DNA of 64,000 nucleotides from Elusimicrobiota bacterium (GTDB lineage: Bacteria; Elusimicrobiota; Endomicrobiia; Endomicrobiales; Endomicrobiaceae), in assembly GCA_017528425.1 (NCBI GenBank), contig JAFXOV010000015.1:62001-126000 (forward strand), read 5' to 3'. The position numbers were made by a program, and so were the translations under genes. Below, one piece after another: positions 8,935 to 18,117 of the stretch (its first letter is position 1; each line of letters begins with the position of its first letter). Under the pieces are notes generated by a model. It did no database searches. It was not told the origin of the DNA and was given only the letters and a program-made list of their open reading frames with translations.

Positions 8935-9924
8935 TTAGACGACATACTTTTCAAAAGTTTGTTTTATCTTTTTTAGAATTTTTGCGACAGTTATGTATAT
9001 GGAAGCGTGATTCAGGAAAAACTTGAAGATAAATACAGCAAACTTGTCGAACAAATTTGTATATTTTGAACTATTATAAAACAAGAACTTTTTAGCCACC
9101 ATAAGCATTTTTTGAGTTCTTTTCTTTGCAATGTTACTGTAAATTAATGCAAAGCTTATAAATATAAAACTATATGTATAAAAAACTCTGAAATATTCTC
9201 CGAAAAGATTTTTATTGTCTAAACTTTTTCTTATTGCTTTTAACAGAAAAATGGCATCATGCAGTATAAAATAAGAGAAAGATGTAATTGATTGTTTTCT
9301 GTTAACTCTATAAAAATAAATCGGTTCGTTAATATATATAATTTTAACTTTATGCATCACGAGTTCATATAAAAACAAGCAATCTTCTCTGCCTTTTAAT
9401 TTAAAAAACAAGTTGTTTTTTAACAAAAACTCTCTGTTGTATATTTTGCACCACGGACTGCAATTTATACTCGGTATCACAATCAAAGACTTATTGTTTT
9501 TGCTTTTTGTTGTAAGGAATGAGTATTGCCTTATTTTATATTGAGAAGTTTTATCATTATAGAGAGAATAGCATCCGGCAAACACATCGCATTCAAGTTT
9601 TTCTATGTTATTAAATAAGAATTCCACATAATCTTTCCTGATCCAGTCATCAGAATCCACAAAAGCTATATATTTGCTTTTTGCTTCTTTTATTCCTATA
9701 TTTCTTGATTTTGATAAACCGCCGTTGTTTGAAACATTAATTAAAACAATTCTGTTATCTTTTTGCTGATATTCTTTTATAATCGATACGGAATTATCCG
9801 TGGATGCATCATTAACAACTATTATTTCTATATCCTGAAAAGTTTGATTTATTACACTGTCAAGACATTGTCTTAAATATTGTTCCGTATTATATACCGG
9901 AATTGTTATCGAAACTTTTGCCAT
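8935..9924 (-). CDS. Family 2 glycosyltransferase
   Basis: A 329-residue GT-A glycosyltransferase. The N-terminal nucleotide-sugar fold is textbook: SITIPVYNTEQYLRQCLDSV, VVNDASTDNS, NNGGLSKSRNIGIKEAKSKY and the metal-binding FVDSDDWI at about residue 90. The C-terminal third has a hydrophobic stretch (FYTYSFIFISFALIY) and a basic tail, as in enzymes tethered to the inner membrane that build LPS, capsule or wall glycans. It stands apart from its neighbours (181 bases to ddh, divergent from the deacetylase). Sugar and acceptor are unknown. Confidence 0.9.
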   Translation of the reverse strand: MAKVSITIPVYNTEQYLRQCLDSVINQTFQDIEIIVVNDASTDNSVSIIKEYQQKDNRIVLINVSNNGGLSKSRNIGIKEAKSKYIAFVDSDDWIRKDYVEFLFNNIEKLECDVFAGCYSLYNDKTSQYKIRQYSFLTTKSKNNKSLIVIPSINCSPWCKIYNREFLLKNNLFFKLKGREDCLFLYELVMHKVKIIYINEPIYFYRVNRKQSITSFSYFILHDAIFLLKAIRKSLDNKNLFGEYFRVFYTYSFIFISFALIYSNIAKKRTQKMLMVAKKFLFYNSSKYTNLFDKFAVFIFKFFLNHASIYITVAKILKKIKQTFEKYVV

Positions 9925-10150
9925 AAACGAAAACCTTTCTCATCAAATATATAAAAAGCAATCTGTTATAAATAAGATAAACAGTACCCTGTATTCAACA
10001 AAAAAACAACTTGTCGCAATAAAAATATCGTCACATACGGAAGTGTACTACAAAAAGTTTTGTATGTCAATGATATGTTTGACTAATTTTGAAGTATATG
10101 TAATAATTAACAATATTTATAATATCTTTTGTTTCTTTTTGGAGTTTGTT

Positions 10151-10900
10151 ATGCCGAAAAAAGATATCGTTTTATATTTTTCACCTCACCAGGATGATGA
10201 ATTGTTAACAATGGGAGTAGATATAAGTAAAACATGTTTGTTGGAGAACAAAGATGTTCATATAATTTTATGCACCGACGGTTCTAAATCTCCTGCAAGG
10301 CAAAGATTAAACAGCGGAGATGTTTGTCCAAAACACAATCAAATTCACAAATGTAATTTATCTGTAGAAGATTTTGTAAAAGCAAGAGATTTTGAGTTTG
10401 TCTCAAGTTGTAAAGCCCTAGGAGTACATTCCGAAAATATACATATATATGAAAAAAGAGCCGTTGACGGGGAGTTATCCGTTGAATATGCTCAAGAAAT
10501 TATTAAACATTTTGTATCAATATATGGTAAAAATGCCGAAATTTGCACAATTACTCCGTTTAGATTTTTTCAATTTCAACACGAAGATCACTACAATCTC
10601 GGTTTAGCAGCCAAAATTTTAGCCAAAAAGAAAGAAATTTTAAAGACAAAATTTTTTTTAGAATCAAATCGTCTTGGCAAATTTAGCAAAAGAATTATTA
10701 ACAATATCATTTATGACATCAAAAAAGAAGACATAACAGAAGAAATAGAAGATAAAATAAAAAAAGCTATCGATGTTTATTATTATTTCAACCCTGCAGA
10801 AAAAAGATATGCTATAGGTTCTCATTGTGTACCTTTTCTCTTTGAGTTTTATAAAAAGAATATGTTAACCTATTGTCTCAAGCCCAGAATAAGGATATAA
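10151..10900 (+). CDS. PIG-L family deacetylase
   Basis: A zinc-dependent de-N-acetylase of the LmbE/PIG-L family (249 residues from this start). The zinc-binding signature is FSPHQDDELLTMG at the N-terminus, a variant of PHPDDE, and the third ligand is likely in FQHEDHYNLG near residue 155. Family members remove acetyl groups from GlcNAc-linked substrates. An upstream in-frame ATG at 10043 would add 36 hydrophobic residues, but the ATG at 10151 has GGAG 7 bases before it and starts right at the domain, so I prefer it. It is divergent from a glycosyltransferase and convergent with the SDR gene. The substrate could be a surface glycan, by context only. Confidence 0.8.
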   Translation: MPKKDIVLYFSPHQDDELLTMGVDISKTCLLENKDVHIILCTDGSKSPARQRLNSGDVCPKHNQIHKCNLSVEDFVKARDFEFVSSCKALGVHSENIHIYEKRAVDGELSVEYAQEIIKHFVSIYGKNAEICTITPFRFFQFQHEDHYNLGLAAKILAKKKEILKTKFFLESNRLGKFSKRIINNIIYDIKKEDITEEIEDKIKKAIDVYYYFNPAEKRYAIGSHCVPFLFEFYKKNMLTYCLKPRIRI

Positions 10901-10941
10901 AAAAAGGGGAGAAATTAAATAAAAAATTTTTTCATAGTGCT

Positions 10942-11724
10942 TTATTTCTTTTCAGGGTTAATTTTCTGTTGTGAAAGCCAAATTTTCATTATCAGTTTTT
11001 CCGGCAAAAGTTTAGATAAAATACCGCAAGCATTTACATATAAACCGTAAACGGAAATATCTTTGTTATCATAAGCATCTTTTAATGCTTTTTTTACAAC
11101 AACATCGGGTGTAACCATATGAACAAAATTTGTTGTTGCTTTCTTTGCGTTTATACAACCTCTGTCATACAAATTTGTCTTTATCCATCCGGGGCAAACG
11201 GCAGTCACAACAATACCTTTTTCTTTTAATTCTATGTTTAAAGCTCTGGAATAATTTTTTACAAAAGATTTTGTGGCACTGTAAATGTTTTGATAAGGAA
11301 CAGGTTGAAATGCTGCTTGTGAAGCGATGTTTATAATATGAGAGTTTTTACTCATAAACGGAATACAAACCAATCCCATTGCCACAACAGCGGATATATT
11401 GAGATTTATCATGTTTAAAGATTCGTCTATCGAAAGATCCTCATAAGAACAAAACTTTGCAAAACCCGCATTATTGACTAACAGTTTAATATTAATATCT
11501 TCTTTTCCCAAATATTTACCGAAGGTTTTTATGTTGTTTATATCCGATAAATCCGTGGGATATGGTCTGATTTTATTACCGTATTCGTTCTTTAATTCAT
11601 TTAATTTATCTTCACTTCTTGCCAAAACAAAAATTTCGTCGAACTTTTTGTCGTTAATTAAAGATTTCACAAATTCTTTTCCAAGTCCGCTGCTTGCACC
11701 CGTAACTATTGCTATATTTTTCAT
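10942..11724 (-). CDS. Short-chain dehydrogenase/reductase
   Basis: A classical SDR of 260 residues. The Rossmann fold shows TGASSGLGKEF, the NNAG stretch at LLVNNAGFAKF, a catalytic Ser within IINIASQAAF and the YSATKSF motif with Tyr and Lys. It oxidises or reduces a carbonyl or alcohol with NAD(P)(H); DltE-like and ketoreductase proteins look similar and substrate cannot be read. It is the last gene of a minus-strand run that starts with the large helicase at 17032 and has gaps of 8, 51 and 26 bases, so it may be co-transcribed with it. Confidence 0.88.
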   Translation of the reverse strand: MKNIAIVTGASSGLGKEFVKSLINDKKFDEIFVLARSEDKLNELKNEYGNKIRPYPTDLSDINNIKTFGKYLGKEDINIKLLVNNAGFAKFCSYEDLSIDESLNMINLNISAVVAMGLVCIPFMSKNSHIINIASQAAFQPVPYQNIYSATKSFVKNYSRALNIELKEKGIVVTAVCPGWIKTNLYDRGCINAKKATTNFVHMVTPDVVVKKALKDAYDNKDISVYGLYVNACGILSKLLPEKLIMKIWLSQQKINPEKK

Positions 11725-11750
11725 GATTTAAAATATCCTTTTGTTAAATT

Positions 11751-12362
11751 CTATTTTATTATGGAATCGTTTATTTCGTTCGGATAAGAATTTTCTTTTG
11801 CAGATGTAATCTTTTTGTTTTGTTCTATACTCTTTTTTTCTGCCTGTCGTATCTTTATAAAAGCAAATATTATTATAAAGAGAAAAAACAAAGACCATAT
11901 TAAATAATCACGAATAAAAGAAAAGTTTTTGCCTGAAAAAACTTCATATTTGAAAATTTTGTTGTTTTGTAAAGCATCGTTTATTTCTTCTTGCAGTTGC
12001 TCTATGTTAATATCTTCTTTTTTCTTCATAAAAAAAGATATGCTCTTTTTAAATTTACTGTCAGATTGTTCGTTCTTGAAAACGAAATTAAAAATATAGG
12101 ATTTTGATTGTAATAACAATCCGTCTGTTTGTTTTGTTACCGTTACTTTTTCCAACTTTGGTAAGGGAAAATATATGTCTTTAAATTTAGGAACCATGCT
12201 GGTTATATGAAACTTAGGAACAAAAACATCATCGGTTACAGTTGTTTCAAAATCAACACGAATTGTTGTCAGTAACAAAAATATCATTCCTGATATCAGA
12301 AAATATATCATAAAGAATAGAACTATAAGTTTTAAGATTAAAAATTTCAATTTATTTTTCAT
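11751..12362 (-). CDS. Membrane protein of unknown function, two transmembrane segments
   Basis: I do not recognise this 203-residue protein. A long hydrophobic helix lies at about residues 8-32 and a second at about 150-172. The stretch between them (about 115 residues) would lie outside the membrane and is beta-rich with a charged part (KKKEDINIEQLQEEINDALQ). The C-terminal tail is Lys/Glu/Asn-rich and should lie on the same side as the N-terminus. It sits between another unknown membrane protein and the SDR gene in the helicase-led run. Very AT-rich codon use, like its neighbours. Confidence 0.55.
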   Translation of the reverse strand: MKNKLKFLILKLIVLFFMIYFLISGMIFLLLTTIRVDFETTVTDDVFVPKFHITSMVPKFKDIYFPLPKLEKVTVTKQTDGLLLQSKSYIFNFVFKNEQSDSKFKKSISFFMKKKEDINIEQLQEEINDALQNNKIFKYEVFSGKNFSFIRDYLIWSLFFLFIIIFAFIKIRQAEKKSIEQNKKITSAKENSYPNEINDSIIK

Positions 12363-12413
12363 AAAAATATTATATAAAAAATATATGATTAATCATACAA
12401 GATCTTTTATTTT

Positions 12414-12914
12414 TTATAAACTAATAACATAAAACACAAAACATAAAAATACACTTATAGCGTTTGCGATTAGTAACCACCAAAAAGTTTTAAGTAATTT
12501 TATTTTTAACATGAATTTTATAAATAAACCTTCAATCAATGTATTTATAAGAATTACCAACAAATATGCTGCAAGCCAATGGCTCCAGTGAAAAGTTCCT
12601 ATACCGAACTTATCATAAGCATGGAAAACAAAATCAAAAACAATTTCAGAACCTAATCCTGACAGGGGAATAAGTATAATTCCCAATACGGTTGTAATTA
12701 AGTTCATTAAAAACGTAACAATAAAAGATTTTTTCCAATCGGTTTTGGTGAAAAACTTTACAAAGAACAATTCAACAATGAACCCTAAAAGAATCACTTT
12801 TATACTCAACATGCCTTTTGCAATATAAAGCGACGGCCATACAAGATCCGCATTCACGGGTAATGTAACGGATATAACCAATAATATACTTAAAATAATT
12901 TTTCTGATATTCAT
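12414..12914 (-). CDS. Polytopic membrane protein of unknown function
   Basis: A 166-residue protein with a signal-like N-terminus (IILSILLVISVTLPVNA) followed by four likely transmembrane segments. It begins 8 bases after the stop of the 1369-residue helicase gene, tight enough to imply a shared transcript and perhaps translational coupling. Between segments are TKTDWKKSF and YDKFGIGTFHWSHWLAAY. I know no family for it. A small membrane partner beside a large cytosolic nucleic-acid enzyme is a common layout in phage defence loci, but nothing in this sequence alone shows that role. Confidence 0.6.
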   Translation of the reverse strand: MNIRKIILSILLVISVTLPVNADLVWPSLYIAKGMLSIKVILLGFIVELFFVKFFTKTDWKKSFIVTFLMNLITTVLGIILIPLSGLGSEIVFDFVFHAYDKFGIGTFHWSHWLAAYLLVILINTLIEGLFIKFMLKIKLLKTFWWLLIANAISVFLCFVFYVISL

Positions 12915-12922
12915 AAAGATTC

Positions 12923-15900
12923 TTAATTATTTACGGTTTCAATAAACTTTGTAAGCTTTTCCAATTGTTCCGTAGGATTTTTAAACCAATCGGCTGACCA
13001 AATTCTATACATTTTCCAACCTAATCGTTCCAATACCTCTTGCCTTAATCTGTCTCTGTCTCTGATTGTTGCACAAGAATTGTAAGTAGGACCGTCACAT
13101 TCTATTCCTACCAAAAATTTATTCGGATTGTTTTTATCTCTTACAGCTAAATCTATTTTATAGTTTGAACAACCTACTTGAGAAGATACGGAATACCCTT
13201 TTTCATTTAAAACTTTATAAACAGATTCTTCAAAAGGGGAAACAAAATTGTTGTTGTCGGTATGTCCTTCTTTTTTGTTTAAGGCACTTTCACCTTTTTC
13301 TGCAAAATCCAGATATGCCTGTAAAAGTTTTACACCGGTACTGTTTGTTTTCTCTAAATTAAAATCGGAAGCTTTTATTCCGCTGAAAACTTCTATTTTA
13401 TATCTTGCTCGTGTAACAAGCACATTAAGCCTGCGTTCTCCGCCGTCTTGATTGATTGGTCCGAAGTTCATTGAAAGAATACCGTTTTTATTCTTGAAAT
13501 ACCCTACGCTTATCATTATAACGTCTCTTTCGTCTCCCTGAACCGACTCCAAGTTTTTAACAAAGAAATATTCTTGCCCGCCTGTATTAAAAAATTCTTC
13601 ACAGGAAGAATCTTCTTCTCTTAATTTTTCAATTTCATTTTCAATCAAACCTTTTTGTTTAATGTTTAATGTTGCAACTCCCAAAGTCATATTCGGATGT
13701 TGTTTAGCATGTTGCATAACCGCTTTTGCCACGATTTTTGCTTCTTCCAAACACATTTCTTCTTTTGTTGCCGGTGTCGGTGTATGATAAGTAAATTTTA
13801 CTCCCAAAGTATCGGAAGTTTCGATACAGTTGGGGAAAGTATATAAATCCTGATATAAATGTTTATTTGAAAAAGCAATTAAATGTTCGTGTTTACTTCT
13901 GTAATGCCACTTTAACATACATTGCGGAAATCCCGATGTTGTGCATTCGTCAAGAATACTGTCCAAATCTTCTCTTTCCGGTTCTTGTGTTTGTTCTTCG
14001 TCAAATTCTTCGTCTTCCGGTTCAACAACGGTTCTGAAAAAAGATGTTGGCGGTAACTGCTTTGTGTCACCGGCAACAACGAGTTTTGATCCTCTTATTA
14101 TTGAACCGATACAATCTTCGGTAGTTAATTGACTTGCCTCATCGAATATAACCACATCAAAATAAAACAGGTTAGGATCCAAAAGTTGAGCTACCGTTGA
14201 CGGACTCATCATTAAACACGGCTTTAATTCCAAAAACAAGTTTGGAATAGAATGAATAATTTGCCTTAAAGATTTTCTAATTCGTTGTAATTTACATAAT
14301 CTCTTGAGTTCGGTTACTTCTTTTGAATATTGTTGTTTTGCAAAATTCACATTGGAAGAAAGTTTGGATACAAGTCTTTCTTTTGCAGAAACGATTTGAC
14401 CTTTATCGAGATTTTTAAAATCTTTAACCAACTCGTTTTGTTCCAAAGAATTGAAATTTTTTAAAACATCGTTGTTTTCAAAGACATATCCGCTCAGCCA
14501 TATTCTCAAAAATTGTGTTTCCAATGCTGCGGCATAATCATCTAAAAGCAGTTTTGCATCGGAACACTTATTCCAAAATTCGGTTAATCCTTCTTTTTCT
14601 ATTTCGTCTGTTAAGTCCAAATATTTTATCCATAAAGTTAAATCGTCTGCTTTTTGTGAAATTGCCGAGAATTTATTTTTTAATATATTGAAATCAATAT
14701 CGGTATATTCACAAGAGAAAGCTTTATTCCAATCAAACTTCAATATGTCGGTAATAATATCAAACTTATTTTTTATCGGTCCTTTAAGTTGTACTATTGT
14801 ATTTATTGCCGTCTTAACTTTATCGTAATTTATGTTTTTATTCTTTATCTTTTCCGTAATATTTTCTTTAAACGAACCGTCTTCTTTTATAATTTTTTTG
14901 AATTTTAATAAACGAGTACTTTGTATGTCTATATCGTTATCATCGGGATTATTCTTGTTCCAAAATTGCGAATATAATTTTGTTGCTATACTGTCACATT
15001 CATCAAGTTTGGTTATTGATTTTTTTAATTCCTTTACATTGTTTAAATCGTACAAAAGTTCATAAAACCCCGGCCTGTGTTTATTGATAAAAAACTGTTC
15101 AAAGAATTTATAATCTTTATTAAATTTAAAAAACAATTTCGATATAAAACCGCAAAGAGACAACTTAGATATTAAATCATCAATATCTTGGCTTAAAATG
15201 TTCGAATTATATTTATTTTTAACCCTGTTGTTATAAATATTAAACTGTTTTACCGTATCACGAACAGACTTAACATTTTCTTCCAACTTTAAATCTTCGT
15301 TTTCCATGTAAGGCAGTGCCGAAACGGGAATATTTGAAACAGCGTCGGTAACAGTTATAAAATCTTCAAGTTGTGCAAATTTTGTGGTTGGTTTCAACAA
15401 AAGTTCTTCACATAAGATATTAACACTTTGTTCAATATCGTTAATATCTTTTATAAGAGAATCCGTTTCATTTTTTAAATCTATTTTTTCTTTAAGAGAC
15501 AATTCTCTTACTTGTGTACCGTACCAAGCGAACTCTTTCGGATTACCTAATTTTTTTATCGTTTCCGTCATATTGTTGAAAAGTTCTTTTTTTGACGATA
15601 AATCCTTATCCGTCCACTTATCATAATTATCAAATATGTATCTGAAGTCGGGGATATTTTTATTGTCTGAAACAATTCCTATTGCTTTGTAGGGGGAAAA
15701 TTTTACCAACCCCATGGGAGTATGCAACTCTTTCGAGTAAATCTTTAAAGATTTTATGTCGGTTAATATTTGGGTTAAACTTTGCGAGTCGTAATTTCCT
15801 GTAAATTTGTAGTCGAGAGTTTTGGCAAGTTCCGTAAGTACGGTTTTTCTGTTTGTTTTGTTGCTGTGAAGTTCCAAACAAAACGGAGCAAGTCCGTTTG

Positions 15901-17032
15901 CTGCCAAACGGTTTTTTACCACTTCCAAAGCCGCTATTTTTTGGCTTACGAACAAAACCTTTTTGTTTTGTGCCAAAAGTTCGGCAATCATATTTGAGAT
16001 GGTTTGACTTTTACCTGTTCCCGGAGGACCTTCTATAATTAAATTATTTCCTGCTTTTACAACCTGTATTGCTTGTTGCTGTGAAGAATCGGCATCCAAA
16101 ATTTGGTAAGTTCCGTGAGGATGAACGATATTATCAAGTTCCGACATAGGACAAATGTCTTCCGAAGAGATTTGTTTGTTATCGTTTAACCCGCAAATTG
16201 TTTCAATAAAGTTGTTTTTCTTTATTATATTTTGATGTTCTTCCAAATCTTTATACATTACGAACTTTGCAAAAGAAAACAAACCGATATAAATATTGTT
16301 TAACAGTTTCCAACGGGGATTCTTGCTTATTTTGTTTTGAACTTTAACAAAAACATCAACAGGATTTAATTCATCTTCGTCAATATTTATATCTTCTAAA
16401 TTTATTTGAAAATCTCTTTTTAGTTTAAGTACAAGTGCGGGATTTAATATAACGGAATCTTCATTATATCTAACCGCAAACGGTTGTCCGATACCTTTTC
16501 TTTTCATCTCAACAGGAATTAAAAGAACAGGTGCTTCCATAGGTTCGTTACTGTTATCTTTCTCATACCAAATTACACTTCCCAAAGCCAAAAACAAAAC
16601 ATTATAACCTAAATCATCGTTGGTGGATCTTGCGGTTGTACTTATTTTATTTAAAACTTTGTTTAAGTCTTGAAGGGAAAGTTTTGTTTGTAAGTATTTG
16701 TCCGAATGTTTTTTGCTTAATTGTTTCGGATCGTATTCTTTGAATTCCTGTGCTTTAAATTCTATCCCTTCGTTTAATTCTTCCAATGACTTCTTTTCTT
16801 GCTCGGGAACATCTTCATTATTTATCTTTATCGGTAAAAATTCCAGGGAGTGCAATTCCTGAACTAAAGCTTTATATACTTCCGGCGGTTGTTCATCGAT
16901 AATTCTTAAAGTTAATGATTTTGAAAATTTAAAATTTAATAATCTGTTTCTTTTAGATAAATCTATAAGCTTTTCTTTCCACTTATATATTCTTTTGTCA
17001 ATTTTTATGTCTTTTTCATTGTTTTCGTGCAT
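12923..17032 (-). CDS. DUF4011 - superfamily 1 helicase - Vsr/MTES_1575-like nuclease
   Basis: A 1369-residue cytosolic protein. The N-terminus (WKEKLIDLSKRNRLLNF) is the DUF4011 signature. Walker A is IIEGPPGTGKSQTISNMIAE near residue 335. A long, probably helical insertion follows, then the Walker B-like VIFDEASQLTTED, GDTKQLPPTSFF, and helicase motifs V and VI (ESVQGDERDVIMISVGY and RRLNVLVTRAR). The last about 110 residues form a PD-(D/E)XK nuclease-like domain: YKIDLAVRD, VGIECDGPTY, RDRDRLRQEVLERLGW. The order matches a single-protein anti-phage system that I recall as Hhe; it could instead be a repair factor. It leads a run with two unknown membrane proteins and an SDR. Confidence 0.85.
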   Translation of the reverse strand: MHENNEKDIKIDKRIYKWKEKLIDLSKRNRLLNFKFSKSLTLRIIDEQPPEVYKALVQELHSLEFLPIKINNEDVPEQEKKSLEELNEGIEFKAQEFKEYDPKQLSKKHSDKYLQTKLSLQDLNKVLNKISTTARSTNDDLGYNVLFLALGSVIWYEKDNSNEPMEAPVLLIPVEMKRKGIGQPFAVRYNEDSVILNPALVLKLKRDFQINLEDINIDEDELNPVDVFVKVQNKISKNPRWKLLNNIYIGLFSFAKFVMYKDLEEHQNIIKKNNFIETICGLNDNKQISSEDICPMSELDNIVHPHGTYQILDADSSQQQAIQVVKAGNNLIIEGPPGTGKSQTISNMIAELLAQNKKVLFVSQKIAALEVVKNRLAANGLAPFCLELHSNKTNRKTVLTELAKTLDYKFTGNYDSQSLTQILTDIKSLKIYSKELHTPMGLVKFSPYKAIGIVSDNKNIPDFRYIFDNYDKWTDKDLSSKKELFNNMTETIKKLGNPKEFAWYGTQVRELSLKEKIDLKNETDSLIKDINDIEQSVNILCEELLLKPTTKFAQLEDFITVTDAVSNIPVSALPYMENEDLKLEENVKSVRDTVKQFNIYNNRVKNKYNSNILSQDIDDLISKLSLCGFISKLFFKFNKDYKFFEQFFINKHRPGFYELLYDLNNVKELKKSITKLDECDSIATKLYSQFWNKNNPDDNDIDIQSTRLLKFKKIIKEDGSFKENITEKIKNKNINYDKVKTAINTIVQLKGPIKNKFDIITDILKFDWNKAFSCEYTDIDFNILKNKFSAISQKADDLTLWIKYLDLTDEIEKEGLTEFWNKCSDAKLLLDDYAAALETQFLRIWLSGYVFENNDVLKNFNSLEQNELVKDFKNLDKGQIVSAKERLVSKLSSNVNFAKQQYSKEVTELKRLCKLQRIRKSLRQIIHSIPNLFLELKPCLMMSPSTVAQLLDPNLFYFDVVIFDEASQLTTEDCIGSIIRGSKLVVAGDTKQLPPTSFFRTVVEPEDEEFDEEQTQEPEREDLDSILDECTTSGFPQCMLKWHYRSKHEHLIAFSNKHLYQDLYTFPNCIETSDTLGVKFTYHTPTPATKEEMCLEEAKIVAKAVMQHAKQHPNMTLGVATLNIKQKGLIENEIEKLREEDSSCEEFFNTGGQEYFFVKNLESVQGDERDVIMISVGYFKNKNGILSMNFGPINQDGGERRLNVLVTRARYKIEVFSGIKASDFNLEKTNSTGVKLLQAYLDFAEKGESALNKKEGHTDNNNFVSPFEESVYKVLNEKGYSVSSQVGCSNYKIDLAVRDKNNPNKFLVGIECDGPTYNSCATIRDRDRLRQEVLERLGWKMYRIWSADWFKNPTEQLEKLTKFIETVNN

Positions 17033-17095
17033 AAAAAGCTCTTTTTTATAATGTTATTGTAATTCTAAACAAAATATTCTTAAAAATCAATATTT

Positions 17096-18007
17096 TTAAT
17101 TTATGTAAATTTTATAGTTGTAATAAATGATATATGCTATCAATGAAATTGCGATAAAATAAGTATAACTTACAAATATTTCAGGGAAGACAAAATAAAA
17201 AACATTATTAAGCAAAAGGAAAATTAAAATTATGTTAGCAAGCAACAAAAACATAAATTCTTTACTGTATACAAAATCATGTTCTTTGCTCAATGTGGAA
17301 TTTGACTTCATTAAATATATAACCGAAAGAAAAATTATAAAATGAAAAAACACGGTAAAGGAAAAGATATTTTCGGAAAAGCAATTTAAAACAAGAAAAA
17401 TTGTTGACATTATATAAATATTGAAAAACAAAATTGCCGCAAAAAAAGATTTAAGCTCAAAAACTTTTTTATAAATAAAGAGTAAAAAAGTAAGTACCAG
17501 GAACAAAAACGGCAAATATAAAATCAATTGTATTGTGAGCTTGTCTGCCCTGTAAACAAAGAAATCAAACAATAAGAATATACAACTTAAAACAATAGTT
17601 GCTTTTAATGTTGAAGATATCTTTGAAACAGGAATGGGAGATTTTTTCTGTTTTTTGAGTCGGTATATGTAATATGAAACAAAAATTATAAACAGTGCTA
17701 TATAGACATAAATCATTGAACCGGAAAAATTTTTGGAGGATAACGAATTTAAAATCAAAACCGATAACAAAACTATAAAACTTATTATTTGTGCTTGTTC
17801 CGATGCGCCAAACAATAAGTTTTCTTTGTTGTTAAGTATTTTTATCCAAAATCTGTAACCCGTAAAATAAAAACTTAAAAATAACAAATAGGCTAATACC
17901 GCGGGAAAATTAAATGAGAAAAAAAGCCAATAAACACAAGATAAAAATATAAATTCGATTATCATAACAAAAAAGTAATGCTGTTTTGTCTCTTTTAAAA
18001 TATTCAT
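17096..18007 (-). CDS. Polytopic membrane protein of unknown function
   Basis: A 303-residue, very hydrophobic protein with about nine or ten predicted transmembrane helices joined by short Lys- and Asn-rich loops. An in-frame upstream ATG at 18064 would add 19 residues; the ATG at 18007 is preceded by GGGAG at a good distance and by the start of the hydrophobic region, so I chose it. I recognise no family. It lies 63 bases upstream of the helicase gene in the same direction and is divergent from the ATP-grasp pair. Phe and Ile content is extreme, as expected for AT-rich DNA coding membrane helices. Confidence 0.6.
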   Translation of the reverse strand: MNILKETKQHYFFVMIIEFIFLSCVYWLFFSFNFPAVLAYLLFLSFYFTGYRFWIKILNNKENLLFGASEQAQIISFIVLLSVLILNSLSSKNFSGSMIYVYIALFIIFVSYYIYRLKKQKKSPIPVSKISSTLKATIVLSCIFLLFDFFVYRADKLTIQLILYLPFLFLVLTFLLFIYKKVFELKSFFAAILFFNIYIMSTIFLVLNCFSENIFSFTVFFHFIIFLSVIYLMKSNSTLSKEHDFVYSKEFMFLLLANIILIFLLLNNVFYFVFPEIFVSYTYFIAISLIAYIIYYNYKIYIN

Positions 18008-18117
18008 TTTATCTCCCAAGTCTTTTTTTTGATTATAATTAATTTTATATATATAATCAAACAAATAAAAAAAGAATAATGAATAAAAATAAAAAATAAT
18101 GTAAAATACTTAATGTT

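Noticed and set aside
10043-10150. N-terminal extension of the PIG-L deacetylase from ATG 10043
   Set aside because: It has no ribosome site and no conserved sequence; the ATG at 10151 has GGAG and begins at the domain.
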